Source: Spirosoma lacussanchae (GTDB taxonomy: Bacteria > Bacteroidota > Bacteroidia > Cytophagales > Spirosomataceae). Taken from it: a stretch of DNA of 64,000 bases. Below, piece after piece: positions 25,739 through 33,897 of the stretch. Below the pieces are notes generated by a model, which saw nothing but the letters and a program-made list of their open reading frames with translations, was not told where the DNA came from and searched no databases. A program made the position numbers and the translations under genes. Position 1 is the stretch's first letter. Every line of letters begins with the position of its first letter. The stretch covers positions 124,001 to 188,000 of the forward strand of contig NZ_SWJG01000002.1 of the NCBI RefSeq assembly GCF_005870035.1, given 5' to 3'.

Positions 25739-26779
25739 TTAGCGGACAGACCCCATTGGGCGATCCAGTGAACTCAGGTTGTATTTAGAGTCGGTGCCTA
25801 TCTTGGCGCCGTAGCCGGCCGCTACGACCCCGATCAACAAGCCGAGGAAGCCAAAGATAGCTGCTTTGGATGCGGCCGAAGCCGTGGCATCGGCGGCCTT
25901 GCGGGCGGTGGCTTCTGCCTCTTTCTGAGTTTGCTGTAGTTTGGCAACTGCCTGTTGGTAGGCACTGATCCAGTTGTCGACAATCTGTTCCGATTCGGCC
26001 CGACTTTTTCCGGTGCGCTTCATAACCACATTTACCGCATCTTCCCGGTCAACGCTGTTTACCGTAGTCTGCCCTTGTTTGAACAGCCGGTCAAATAATC
26101 CTCCGGCAATATCGTCGGCTGCTGTCGGGTCAGTCGCGGCCCGGCCAGCGGCCGTTTTTGCCTGCTGACCTGCCTGCTCTACGTTGCGTTCCAGCGTAGC
26201 GGGGTTCAGATTGGCATCGCCGGTTTGTCGCAACAGTCGCTCAGCTTCTTTTTTCAGGTCACCCAGATCCAGGTTTTTGAGGTCGATTCCGTTATTCTTC
26301 AGCTCACCCTCTACGGCGTTACCGATGCTCGGGGCAGCTGCAGCAACCGCCGTTCCGGCCGTTCTTACCAGACTGCCTACCAACCGACTAGCCCCGCCAA
26401 TGAGACTACCGATGGTCGTGGTCAGGAAATAGATCGTGATTAGTGTGGCCAGACACCAGGTCAGTACGCCATGAATAACACCATCGAACAGACGGGGTGT
26501 GCTGGCTAGTCGGCCGGCGATCCATCCGCCCATAAACAAAGAAAGCAGGCTGCTGATGATGTACCATACAGCGCTGCCGGTTCCGAGTCCGGCAGCGGGA
26601 TTGCGTTCTGAAACCGGGTCAATGGTGCTTAGGCCAATACCGAGCCCCAGCAAAGTCAGCAGCATCTGACTGACAATAGCCACTAGTACGCCAGCGAAGA
26701 CAGCGCTCCAGGAAATTCGTTTCATAAGATTGACCCGTCCGTGGACTGGATCTGTCGAGTAGGAAAATTCGCGTTCCAT
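25739..26779 (-). CDS. Membrane protein with long Ala/Lys/Gln-rich soluble middle (YrzE/PhnA-like)
   Basis: 347 residues from the ATG at 26779 (MEREFSY); the open frame extends 19 codons upstream without support. The first part has three or four membrane helices (ISWSAVFAGVLVAIVSQMLL, WYIISSLLSLFMGGWIAG, LATLITIYFLTTTI). Residues about 140-300 form a hydrophilic, coiled-coil-prone region rich in Ala, Gln and Lys (AVAKLQQTQKEAEATARKAA). A final glycine-rich helix follows (IFGFLGLLIGVVAAGYGAK). It resembles proteins annotated as PhnA-like or YrzE, often near stress genes. The YtxH gene upstream suggests an envelope stress role, by inference only. Confidence 0.78.
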   Translation of the reverse strand: MEREFSYSTDPVHGRVNLMKRISWSAVFAGVLVAIVSQMLLTLLGLGIGLSTIDPVSERNPAAGLGTGSAVWYIISSLLSLFMGGWIAGRLASTPRLFDGVIHGVLTWCLATLITIYFLTTTIGSLIGGASRLVGSLVRTAGTAVAAAAPSIGNAVEGELKNNGIDLKNLDLGDLKKEAERLLRQTGDANLNPATLERNVEQAGQQAKTAAGRAATDPTAADDIAGGLFDRLFKQGQTTVNSVDREDAVNVVMKRTGKSRAESEQIVDNWISAYQQAVAKLQQTQKEAEATARKAADATASAASKAAIFGFLGLLIGVVAAGYGAKIGTDSKYNLSSLDRPMGSVR

Positions 26780-26884
26780 TGTGTTGGTAGATAAACGTTG
26801 AGTTGTGGTGTAAAATCGAATGGAGATAGAGCTCATGGGGGCCTGTCCGGTTCAGGTAATGCCCCTGAGGCCTGGCGGAAAAGC

Positions 26885-26915
26885 GAATCCCCGATTCAGT
26901 CTGAGCCGGGGATTC
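26885..26915 (-). terminator. Rho-independent terminator of the ytxH-like gene
   Basis: GAATCCCCG (26885-26893) pairs exactly with CGGGGATTC (26907-26915). On the minus strand the stem is followed by GCTTTTCC. It separates the YtxH-type gene from the downstream membrane-protein gene, so the two have separate transcripts. Confidence 0.75.
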
Positions 26916-26954
26916 TTTCATACTTGTTGAGTAAATCAGAATAGCCGAACTGTG

Positions 26955-27296
26955 TTATCCGATCCGGGTGGCATCCTTCAGACGATCGACACCCGAACGA
27001 ACATCATCGGCCAGGTGTTCGGCAGTATTTTTTGCTTTGTCGGTAACGTAACCTACGTTCGACTTGATAGTGTCTACGGTTTCCCGGGCCTGTTCCTTTG
27101 TTTTATTCCATTGGCGCAAGGCATCCCAACTCTGATCGCTTAGCGAATTCACGATTTGCTTACGCAGCTTTTTGCCTGATCGAGGAGCGAACAGAACGCC
27201 GATTGCTAGGCCAGTGACCAGCCCTGTCAGGACCCCGGCCAGAAAAGTCTGGTCTGTGATGTAGTCCTGCGGGTGCTTTCTTCTTTCAAATAACAT
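26955..27296 (-). CDS. YtxH domain-containing protein
   Basis: 113 residues. The YtxH hallmark is seen at residues 20-50: a Gly-rich single membrane helix followed by FAPRSGKKLRKQI. The rest is amphipathic and Lys/Asp/Ala-rich (TKEQARETVDTIKSNVGYV). YtxH proteins are small membrane-tethered stress proteins with no known enzyme activity. A terminator follows, so it forms a single-gene unit. Its upstream region (27297-27330) has a fair -7 box on the minus strand. Confidence 0.88.
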   Translation of the reverse strand: MLFERRKHPQDYITDQTFLAGVLTGLVTGLAIGVLFAPRSGKKLRKQIVNSLSDQSWDALRQWNKTKEQARETVDTIKSNVGYVTDKAKNTAEHLADDVRSGVDRLKDATRIG

Positions 27297-28089
27297 GATG
27301 GTGACGTATTAAAGTTTACTACTGTAACCACGACACATCAGGGGAAAAACTATGCCAGCAACCCAGCTTAGTAAACAATGCATTGATTAATAAGTATTTA
27401 GATAATTGAGTATACTTACTGGCATCTATAAGTGTGGGTATTTTTACTCAATTATGAGGTGAACTCTACCAGGTAAAATTTTCCAACAGACGTCAGGAAG
27501 GGTACAGGGTATGAGTAATAGTACGGATATTAGATCGAGCCATACACTGCCAGAACAGTGTACCGATAAGGCCATAAAGTTTGCGTTAAGCAGTAGCGCT
27601 GCCTTCGAAAATAATGGCTGGATTTTGTTGGGGAAATAGGTCAAACAGGCTTTACCTACGGAGCTTATAGCATCAGTTTGGCGGTTGAATAAATGAATAG
27701 CAGGAATTTTAAAGCATTTTGCCTACAAATTCGTTTACTACATATACAACCAGAACGAGTCGGTGTTACCCCTGGTAATTTGGCGGCAGGCCAAGCCCGG
27801 GTGGTTGCATTTCTGGCTGATAGACAACTTCTTACCAGTTAACTTGTTCCCCATATGTACAACGCACTCAAGCAGATTAGTCAATACATGCAAGTGGTCA
27901 ACTGGAGCCATCTGGCTGACCGGATCTTTCGGCCGGTAATTATGCCGAACGCACAGCAGCGCCAGCTCGTACCTGTTCGGGTACCGGTTGATCAGCCATT
28001 TCGCAGCAACAGGCGATAACGTTCCGCCTGGTTCGTTCAAATAAGCAAACGCCCGTTTGTAAACCGAAGGTCTGTAAGGAGCCGGTGGT
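27297..28089. other. 793-base region without a convincing gene, AT-rich in its left half
   Basis: Bases 27300-27740 are clearly richer in A and T than the neighbours. A frame at 27738-28040 (-) of 100 residues begins at a TTG and contains AAKWLINRYPNRYELALLC, but no family is recognised and codon use is poor at its end, so I do not call it. The region may be a decayed insertion or a regulatory stretch. Confidence 0.5.
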
Positions 28090-28500
28090 TTATGGATGGG
28101 CGTTTACCCATACCTCGCCATCGGTGAATACTTCTTTTTTCCAGATGGGCACGGTTTGCTTGATGGTGTCGATTATATATCGACAGGCTTCAAAGGCGTC
28201 GGCCCGGTGGGCGGTGGTGACGCCGATGAGTACGGCTATCTCGCCGGTGAGTAGCGTGCCTTTCCGGTGAATGATGGTGTAGCGAAGGATTGACCAGCGC
28301 TGGTGGGCCTCGTCGGCTATCTTCTGCATCTCGCTGATAGCCATCCGGTCGTAGGCTTCGTATTCGAGCCGGTCAACGGGGCGGTCCTGCGTATTATCGC
28401 GGACTACACCCAGAAAAAGATCAATGGCGCCCGCCTGCGACGATTGCAGGTATTTCAAGGCTGAAGCCACATCAATGGGGTCGGTGGTCAGAGCAATCAT
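28090..28500 (-). CDS. moaE: Molybdopterin synthase catalytic subunit MoaE
   Basis: 136 residues. It has the MoaE landmarks GAIDLFLGVVRDNTQ, LEYEAYDRMA, ILRYTIIHRKGTLLTGE, AHRADAFEACRYIIDTIK and the catalytic IWKKEVF lysine. With thiocarboxylated MoaD it inserts two sulfurs into cyclic pyranopterin monophosphate to make molybdopterin. The moaD stop lies five bases upstream. Other moa and moe genes are not in the window, but the pair implies that the organism makes molybdenum cofactor. Confidence 0.95.
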   Translation of the reverse strand: MIALTTDPIDVASALKYLQSSQAGAIDLFLGVVRDNTQDRPVDRLEYEAYDRMAISEMQKIADEAHQRWSILRYTIIHRKGTLLTGEIAVLIGVTTAHRADAFEACRYIIDTIKQTVPIWKKEVFTDGEVWVNAHP

Positions 28501-28505
28501 AGTAT

Positions 28506-28754
28506 TTAGCCGCCACTCACGGGTGGAATCAGCGCAATTTCATCTTTACTGGTTAACGTCTGGTCTACTTCGGCGTATTCGCCATTTACGGCAACCAGTA
28601 AGGATCGCACACCTGCCAGGGCCGGGTACTGCTGCCGAACCTGATCGAGCAGATCGCCAACACGGGTTTCGTTCTGGATGGGTATAGAGAGGGCCGACTG
28701 ACCAGTCAGATCGCGGGTAATACCGAACAGCAGTACAGATACGGTTGAGTTCAT
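28506..28754 (-). CDS. moaD: Molybdopterin synthase sulfur-carrier subunit MoaD
   Basis: 82 residues from the ATG at 28754 (MNSTVSVLLFG); an upstream frame extension is not needed. It is a ubiquitin-like fold ending in the required Gly-Gly (IALIPPVSGG), which is adenylated and converted to a thiocarboxylate. SLLVAVNGEYAEVDQTLTSKDEI is the typical central part. It is followed after five bases by moaE, so the two subunits are co-expressed. Confidence 0.95.
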   Translation of the reverse strand: MNSTVSVLLFGITRDLTGQSALSIPIQNETRVGDLLDQVRQQYPALAGVRSLLVAVNGEYAEVDQTLTSKDEIALIPPVSGG

Positions 28755-28810
28755 GAGGTCAAAGTAAAGAGATATACAGGTAGCAGGCAACGGAGCGATC
28801 CGCAAAAAGC

Positions 28811-28841
28811 AAAGGCGTCGGAGCCATGCCCCAACGCCTTC
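28811..28841 (-). terminator. Rho-independent terminator of the 93-residue secreted protein gene
   Basis: AAGGCGTCGG (28812-28821) pairs with CCAACGCCTT (28831-28840) with one wobble pair. On the minus strand it is followed by TGCTTTTTGC. It closes the gene ending at 28860 and isolates it from moaD. Confidence 0.85.
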
Positions 28842-28859
28842 GTATGTGCTAAAAGCGTA

Positions 28860-29141
28860 TTATTTCGAATTATCCAGTTTGCGCTCGGCTTTTTTCAGCT
28901 TGCGCTCTGTTTTATCCATGGCTTTGTTGGTGCCATCTTTCACGTCTTCTTTAGTGTTTTTGGCAGCTCTGTCAATTTTGCGACCAGCTTTGCGCGTTTC
29001 GCGGGCGGCTTTATCGCCGGCTGCATCTACCGTGCGGCCAGCCTGACGAGCCGTTTCTTTTGCGTTTTCCTTCGTGTCCTGCGCCGAAGCAGCAGCCATT
29101 GTGAGTACCAGCGCAAAGGCCAGCATAGTGAGCTTTTTCAT
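28860..29141 (-). CDS. Small secreted Lys/Ala-rich helical protein
   Basis: 93 residues: a signal peptide (MKKLTMLAFALVLTMAAASAQ) and then a highly charged helix with repeated Ala-Lys-Asp/Glu patterns (ENAKETARQAGRTVDAAGDK, KNTKEDVKDGTNKAMDKTER). It has no cysteine and no domain I can name; it resembles LEA-like or apolipoprotein-like periplasmic proteins often induced by stress. The short palindrome TATAC-TAC-GTATA (29156-29168) lies just ahead of the start and may be regulatory. A strong terminator follows. Confidence 0.82.
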   Translation of the reverse strand: MKKLTMLAFALVLTMAAASAQDTKENAKETARQAGRTVDAAGDKAARETRKAGRKIDRAAKNTKEDVKDGTNKAMDKTERKLKKAERKLDNSK

Positions 29142-29184
29142 AGTTGTCGAGTGTTTATACTACGTATACAACTACGTTAGCCGA

Positions 29185-30201
29185 CTAATGTTTGAACACT
29201 TTTACCTGATAGACGTACTCCTGCATCCGTTTGATCTGCTGTTTGCGGGGCAGACGAACCAACGTATTCTTCCGGCTTAGCCGCAGCGGCAGACCCTTCA
29301 ACGAGTCGGCCGGAATGCTGTTGATGGTTTCGAGCAGGTAAGACGTCTTCACGGCGAAGCTAACGCCCTCAGACGTAGTCTGTTTACCGCTAATTATGCC
29401 GATCACATTGCCTTTTTCATCGAGCAAAGGGCCGCCTGAGTTGCCGGGGTTCACGCCGATAGCTACCTGATAGGCCGTTGAATCGCCCCGGAAGCCGGTT
29501 CCCGAACTTAAATAGCCTTCGCCGTAGACAATCTCTTCGCGGGGATAGCCTAAGGTGAAAACGCGTTCGCCCAGATCGGACGTATGTGACTCGAAACTAT
29601 AGGGAACCGGTGGCATGGTTCGGAACGCTGTATCGTCGCACAGTTGCAGAATAGCCAGATCGTGGACCTGATCGGTATGAACGATCCGGGCTTTGTATAC
29701 CTCGCCTTTGGCACTCTGCACATAGACCGAGTCCGCATCCCGAACAATGTGATTGTTAGTGACGAAGTAGCCATCGGGGGTCAGCAAAAAACCGGAACCG
29801 GCAATCTGAGCCGGGTTGACGCTTAGCGAACGACTCCGTCCCGTGAAATCATTGATGAGTTTCCGCTGCGACGACTTTACCGCCTGGATCTCCTTGCTGA
29901 GCTGACTGTACTGCTGCTCCTGCTGCTTGTGGCTCTGCTGATAGGCCCGATACAGGAAAATAGAGCCAAACGTGGTAATGACGGCTACCGATGCGGCAAC
30001 GGCCAGCGTAGTGCGATACGTACGCCACAACATGCGGATCTGACCCGACTGAGTGGCGTCTGAACGGTACATACGGACCTCTTCACGTACGTCGTCGAGG
30101 TTCATGTCGGCATGGATAGCCGCCAGTCTGCGCCGAAACCGGATGCGGTCGCCATAGGCCCGCAGCGCGTTTTCAATGTCATTATGTTCGTTCATATCCA
30201 T
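29185..30201 (-). CDS. Membrane-tethered trypsin-like serine protease (HtrA-like without PDZ)
   Basis: 338 residues from the ATG at 30201 (a second ATG two codons on is equally possible). The N-terminus (about 1-60) is cytoplasmic and charged, a single membrane helix follows at about 66-84 (LAVAASVAVITTFGSIFLY), then a short coiled coil. The protease domain has the full triad: His151 in VTNNHIV, Asp181 in HDLAILQL, Ser255 in NPGNSGGPLL. There is no PDZ domain; a basic C-terminal tail (RLPRKQQIKRMQEYVY) replaces it. The gene lies 72 bases downstream of an ECF sigma factor on the same strand, where an anti-sigma factor is often found, so the cytoplasmic head may hold the sigma factor. That is inference. 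Confidence 0.87.
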   Translation of the reverse strand: MDMNEHNDIENALRAYGDRIRFRRRLAAIHADMNLDDVREEVRMYRSDATQSGQIRMLWRTYRTTLAVAASVAVITTFGSIFLYRAYQQSHKQQEQQYSQLSKEIQAVKSSQRKLINDFTGRSRSLSVNPAQIAGSGFLLTPDGYFVTNNHIVRDADSVYVQSAKGEVYKARIVHTDQVHDLAILQLCDDTAFRTMPPVPYSFESHTSDLGERVFTLGYPREEIVYGEGYLSSGTGFRGDSTAYQVAIGVNPGNSGGPLLDEKGNVIGIISGKQTTSEGVSFAVKTSYLLETINSIPADSLKGLPLRLSRKNTLVRLPRKQQIKRMQEYVYQVKVFKH

Positions 30202-30272
30202 ATTTGTTGTGCAGACTCGTTCGAGTCGGATGGGATGGATGATCAATTGACAGGGTTTCCGCAGAGGTAACC

Positions 30273-30860
30273 CTATACTTTGTACTCCGAAAAAAACAGC
30301 CGTTTCAGCCGCATCAGACACTTGTACTTCTGCGTTTTGGCGTTGTCGGCGTTGGTATAGCCAAATTTTTCGGTGATATCCTGCATACTCAGGTGCTGGA
30401 TGTAAAAATCGTCCAGCAACGTTCGACAGGGTTCACCGAGCCGGTCGAGCGAGTCGGCCATCAGATCGAACTGACGGTTTCGCTCTTCGTGATCAGTCAG
30501 ATCATCATCTACCTGATTAACGGCCTGCTGGTCCGTTGCGGCTGCGTCAACATCGCGTACCATGTAGCGGCTCTGCTGGGTCAACTGCTTCAGCCACAGT
30601 CGTCTGCATACCGAATACAGATACGTTTTCAGTTGGCAGTGCAACTCCAGCGAACCGGAACGAACTTTCTCATACAGCACCACAAGCGCTTCCTGATAAA
30701 TATCCTTGGCATCGTCGTCAGTACCACTGTTGGTCGTAACCAAATGTAGTACCATCGGAAAATACCGTCGATATAACTGAGTCAGCGCATGATCAGACCC
30801 ATTGGCCAGGCCCGTCAGCAATTCGTCATCAGTCAAGGCAGGCTGCCTGCTTTCCTTCAT
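30273..30860 (-). CDS. RNA polymerase sigma-70 factor, ECF subfamily
   Basis: 195 residues. Sigma region 2 is at about 25-95 (LYRRYFPMVLHLV, DDAKDIYQEALVVLYEKV, LKTYLYSVCRRLWLKQL). Region 4 is at about 130-190 (LGEPCRTLLDDFYIQHLSMQDI and a following recognition helix TNADNAKTQKYKCLMRLKRLF). The linker is acidic. It belongs to the ECF groups common in Bacteroidota. The next gene codes for the membrane-tethered protease, and on the other side, divergently, for a small lipoprotein. The shared intergenic region with inverted repeats is a likely target of its own regulation. Confidence 0.92.
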   Translation of the reverse strand: MKESRQPALTDDELLTGLANGSDHALTQLYRRYFPMVLHLVTTNSGTDDDAKDIYQEALVVLYEKVRSGSLELHCQLKTYLYSVCRRLWLKQLTQQSRYMVRDVDAAATDQQAVNQVDDDLTDHEERNRQFDLMADSLDRLGEPCRTLLDDFYIQHLSMQDITEKFGYTNADNAKTQKYKCLMRLKRLFFSEYKV

Positions 30861-30899
30861 CGCGTTGGTTCATTACTTAATACGGGAAACGCTGGAGAC

Positions 30900-30934
30900 G
30901 TAACCCAAAAAAAAATAAAAAAAAGTTGGGTTAC
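30900..30934. promoter_or_regulatory. Inverted repeat in the divergent sigma factor/lipoprotein promoter region
   Basis: GTAACCCAA (30900-30908) and TTGGGTTAC (30926-30934) are exact reverse complements around a 17-base, almost pure A loop. A second small palindrome, TACCC-GGTA-GGGTA, follows at once (30939-30952). The cluster lies 40 bases from the sigma factor start and 72 bases from the lipoprotein start. Confidence 0.6.
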
Positions 30935-31005
30935 CTTTTACCCGGTAGGGTATTAACGTTGACATTCATTCATTTTTCATCTGTAAACAAAAACATTCCA
31001 AAACT

Positions 31006-31209
31006 ATGAAAGCAATCACGAAATCTGCCTTCTTTTTCATGGCTATGATCGCCCTGGCTACTTCTTGCAGCTCGAAAAAGACCGAAACCGAAACGACGAC
31101 AACCGACAGCACGTCGACCATGATGTCTGATTCGTCATCTACGATGGCTACGGATTCGACCATGGCTACCGATTCTGCTTCGACCATGTCGTCGGATAGC
31201 GCGAAGTAA
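31006..31209 (+). CDS. Small Ser/Thr/Met-rich lipoprotein with tandem repeats
   Basis: 67 residues. The signal (FFFMAMIALATSCSS) ends in a lipobox with Cys at 22. The mature chain has almost no hydrophobic core and consists of Ser, Thr, Asp, Met and Ala repeats (STMATDSTMATDSASTMSSD). It is likely an unfolded surface or periplasmic lipoprotein, perhaps a linker or a decoy. It is divergent from the ECF sigma gene and followed by a good terminator, so it is a single-gene unit. No family recognised. Confidence 0.82.
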   Translation: MKAITKSAFFFMAMIALATSCSSKKTETETTTTDSTSTMMSDSSSTMATDSTMATDSASTMSSDSAK

Positions 31210-31264
31210 TTTTACTAAGGCACAACTGCCGGTATTTATTACCGACAACGCTATAAACGTATTA

Positions 31265-31296
31265 GAGCCCCTCTGAGCAATCGGAGGGGCTTTTCT
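31265..31296 (+). terminator. Rho-independent terminator of the small lipoprotein gene
   Basis: AGCCCCTC (31266-31273) pairs exactly with GAGGGGCT (31284-31291), followed by TTTCTGTT. Confidence 0.88.
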
Positions 31297-31328
31297 GTTG
31301 CCCACCCGCCGTCGATTTGCCCTGAATT

Positions 31329-31393
31329 GTTTAGACTTATTTTAAATTACTTGGAAAGTTGTTTGGATCGATTCTAAACAGGCCTTAGGTTTG
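31329..31393 (+). promoter_or_regulatory. Promoter of the TonB-dependent receptor with two Fur-like boxes
   Basis: The promoter is TTTG (31362-31365), a 20-base spacer, then TAGGTTTG (31386-31393), a full match to the Bacteroidota consensus. Box 1 is TTTAGA-CTTAT-TTTAAA (31330-31346). Box 2 is TTTGGA-TCGAT-TCTAAA (31362-31378) and covers the -33 element. Both share the TTTAGA-N5-TCTAAA layout, with one mismatch between arms in each. This fits repression by iron through Fur, as I recall such palindromes ahead of Bacteroidota iron-uptake genes. The 5' leader would be about 135 bases. The rest of 31297-31535 shows no gene. Confidence 0.75.
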
Positions 31394-31535
31394 CCGTATA
31401 ATTCACCAATCGTCTATCGGATCAGACCCCTGGATAACCGATGTTGTACAGGGGGCGCTCCAGGGATTTGTTGATCAGTAAGCCGCCTTTGGGATGGCTT
31501 GCCCAACCTGCCTGCCGGTCGACATCATTCGCTTC

Positions 31536-33893
31536 ATGAGAAACGTATTCGTTCTTTTTTCTATTCTATTTCTGTCGTTCAACAGTCGTGCACAGCCGGT
31601 TGCTACCGGTACCATTCGTGGCCGCGTCGTCAGCGCCGATGGTCAGCCAGCTGCTTTTGTGTCAATTAGTCTCAAAGGGTATCCTCAAGGTACAACGGCT
31701 GATGAGACGGGTACGTTCCAGCTGGGTTCACTGCCAGTAGGGTCGCAAACGCTGGTTGTATCGGCGGTAGGGTTCGACCCCATCGAGCAGGTGGTTCAGG
31801 TTGACGCGCAACCAGCACCAGACGTAGTCATAACCCTGAAAGCAAACGCCCGTGCGCTGAATGAAGTGGTCGTAACGGCCAGTCGGCAGGCCGAGAGTCT
31901 GAGTAAGGTCCCGTCGGCGGTGAGTATCGTGACGCCCCGGCAGATTGCCGAACAGCTGAATATCAATACAAACATTACCAATGTGCTGATGAATACGGTG
32001 CCGGGCTTTGGTTATTTCACCAACCGGACCAGCAATACGGGGCAGACGCTGCGGGGCCGGCAGGTACTGGTACTGATTGACGGGGTGCCGCAGTCGACGC
32101 CACTGCGTAACGGAGGGCGCGATATTCGCACCATCGATCCGTCGGCGCTGGAACGGGTTGAAGTCATCAAGGGAGCAACGGCTATTTACGGAAACGGGGC
32201 CGACGGTGGCATTATCAACTACATTACGAAGAATCCGGCCGGTAACAAACCGTTCTCGGGGCAGACCTGGGTAGGCCTGACCAGCGGCCTCAGCAACGCT
32301 ACCGATACGCAGGGCTGGCGGCTGAGTCAGCAGTTCTCCGGAAAAACAAACCGGATCGATTACGTGCTGAACGGAACCGTTGAGCGCACGGGCCTTTTCA
32401 AGGATGCCACGGGCGCGGTTATTTCGCCGTTCTACAACCTGGGCCAGATGAACAGCTACAACCTGCTGGCCAAAGTGGGCTACCGCCTGTCGGACCGGCA
32501 GCGGGTTGAGGTGATGTATAACTACTTCGGGAGTGAGTCGAAGCTGAAATACAGAGAGCAGCTCGGCAAGTTTGGGGTTACACCTACCATTGGCGTCCCC
32601 ACCGAATCGGTACCGGGCCGGCCGCAGGGAACCCCTTATAACCACAACGCCACCGTTCGGTACATGTACAACGAGCTGATCGGCAAGACGGGTCTGGAGG
32701 TGGTGGCGTATCTGCAGAGCTTCCGGACGGTATACGGGTACGAGGCTGAGTTCTTCGAAAATGGCGGTCAGTCGAACGTGGTGTCTAACAAGAACGGCGT
32801 CCGGCTGAATCTGTACACGCCGTACCGGCTGGGGAGCGCTGTAAGCGGTAATCTGGTATACGGACTCGACGCGCTCAACGACCAGACGGCTCAAAAGCTG
32901 GAAGACGGCCGGTTCTGGACACCCGACATGCGCATGCGCAACCTGGCTCCTTACGCCCAGCTAAAAACAGACTTCTTCGATCAGCTGACGCTCAAAGCCG
33001 GTATCCGGTACGAAAACATAGCCGTTCGGGTGTCCGACTTTACCACCCTCAAAACGTACAACGCTACGACCAAAAAATACGACGGTGGCCTGGCCGTGCA
33101 GGGGGGCGACCTAACCTATAACGCGCTGGTAGGTAACGTAGGGTTGCGGTACTCGGGGCTGAAGGCGCTACAGCCGTTCGTCAGTTTCTCGCAGGCATTC
33201 TCGATCAACGAGCTGGGCCGTATTCTCCGCACATCGCAGCGGTCGGTGGTGAGCCAGCTGGAAACGAAGCCCATTATTGTCAACAACTACGAAGCGGGCA
33301 TTGCCGGGCAACTGGGGCGTTATGTCTCGTATGAGCTGAATGCGTACCAGAGCAGCTCAGAACTGGGAGCGTCGTACCGCCAGCTGCCCTCGGGGGTGTT
33401 CGAGATTATCCGGGCACCGGAACGGGTGAGCGGTTACGAAGCCGCGCTAGATGTCACACCCCTGCGCTGGCTGGCCATTGGCGGCAGCTACGCCTACATT
33501 GAAGGAAAGTCGGACGGCAATGCCGACGGCGACTACGAAACCTACCTGGGTAACGACCGGATCGCATCGCCCAAAACCACGGCCTATATTCGGCTGCAGC
33601 CGAGCGCAGCGTGGACGCTGTCGGTCAGTACGCTGACCGCCGGAAGCCGTGATCGGTTCCGGCCGAATGCGAGTGGCGTTTATGCCTATGCGCAGGCGCC
33701 GGTGCGGGCCTACACGCTTGTGAACCTGAGCGGGTCGTATCAGTTTACCCCCGCCTGGTCGCTGGCACTGGGCGTCGAGAATATGCTGAACAAGGATTAC
33801 TTTCCCGCCATTTCGCAGTGGGCAGCCCGCGACGCTGACTACATCAAAGGCAACGGAGCGCGGGGTACCCTGACGGTATCGTACCGGTACTGA
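31536..33893 (+). CDS. TonB-dependent outer membrane receptor, siderophore type
   Basis: 785 residues from the ATG at 31536, which opens the signal peptide MRNVFVLFSILFLSFNSRAQ. A carboxypeptidase-regulatory-like domain covers about 27-105 (GTIRGRVVSADGQPAAFVSI), then the TonB box region (LNEVVVTASRQAESLSKVPS), the plug (about 115-240, with VLIDGVPQSTPLRNGG and RVEVIKGATAIYGNGADGGI) and the 22-strand barrel ending in an aromatic residue (LTVSYRY). The plug and size fit receptors for ferric siderophores or haem rather than SusC. The Fur-like promoter upstream supports iron. No siderophore biosynthesis gene is nearby. The stop is five bases from the convergent epimerase gene. Confidence 0.93.
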   Translation: MRNVFVLFSILFLSFNSRAQPVATGTIRGRVVSADGQPAAFVSISLKGYPQGTTADETGTFQLGSLPVGSQTLVVSAVGFDPIEQVVQVDAQPAPDVVITLKANARALNEVVVTASRQAESLSKVPSAVSIVTPRQIAEQLNINTNITNVLMNTVPGFGYFTNRTSNTGQTLRGRQVLVLIDGVPQSTPLRNGGRDIRTIDPSALERVEVIKGATAIYGNGADGGIINYITKNPAGNKPFSGQTWVGLTSGLSNATDTQGWRLSQQFSGKTNRIDYVLNGTVERTGLFKDATGAVISPFYNLGQMNSYNLLAKVGYRLSDRQRVEVMYNYFGSESKLKYREQLGKFGVTPTIGVPTESVPGRPQGTPYNHNATVRYMYNELIGKTGLEVVAYLQSFRTVYGYEAEFFENGGQSNVVSNKNGVRLNLYTPYRLGSAVSGNLVYGLDALNDQTAQKLEDGRFWTPDMRMRNLAPYAQLKTDFFDQLTLKAGIRYENIAVRVSDFTTLKTYNATTKKYDGGLAVQGGDLTYNALVGNVGLRYSGLKALQPFVSFSQAFSINELGRILRTSQRSVVSQLETKPIIVNNYEAGIAGQLGRYVSYELNAYQSSSELGASYRQLPSGVFEIIRAPERVSGYEAALDVTPLRWLAIGGSYAYIEGKSDGNADGDYETYLGNDRIASPKTTAYIRLQPSAAWTLSVSTLTAGSRDRFRPNASGVYAYAQAPVRAYTLVNLSGSYQFTPAWSLALGVENMLNKDYFPAISQWAARDADYIKGNGARGTLTVSYRY

Positions 33894-33897
33894 TTCG

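Noticed and set aside
27738-28040. Minus-strand frame of 100 codons with a TTG start
   Set aside because: Looked for a small conserved protein but found no recognisable family or promoter; mentioned only in the gap entry.
31494-31535. Upstream ATG for the TonB-dependent receptor
   Set aside because: It would place 14 polar and Cys-rich residues before a perfect signal peptide that begins at 31536.
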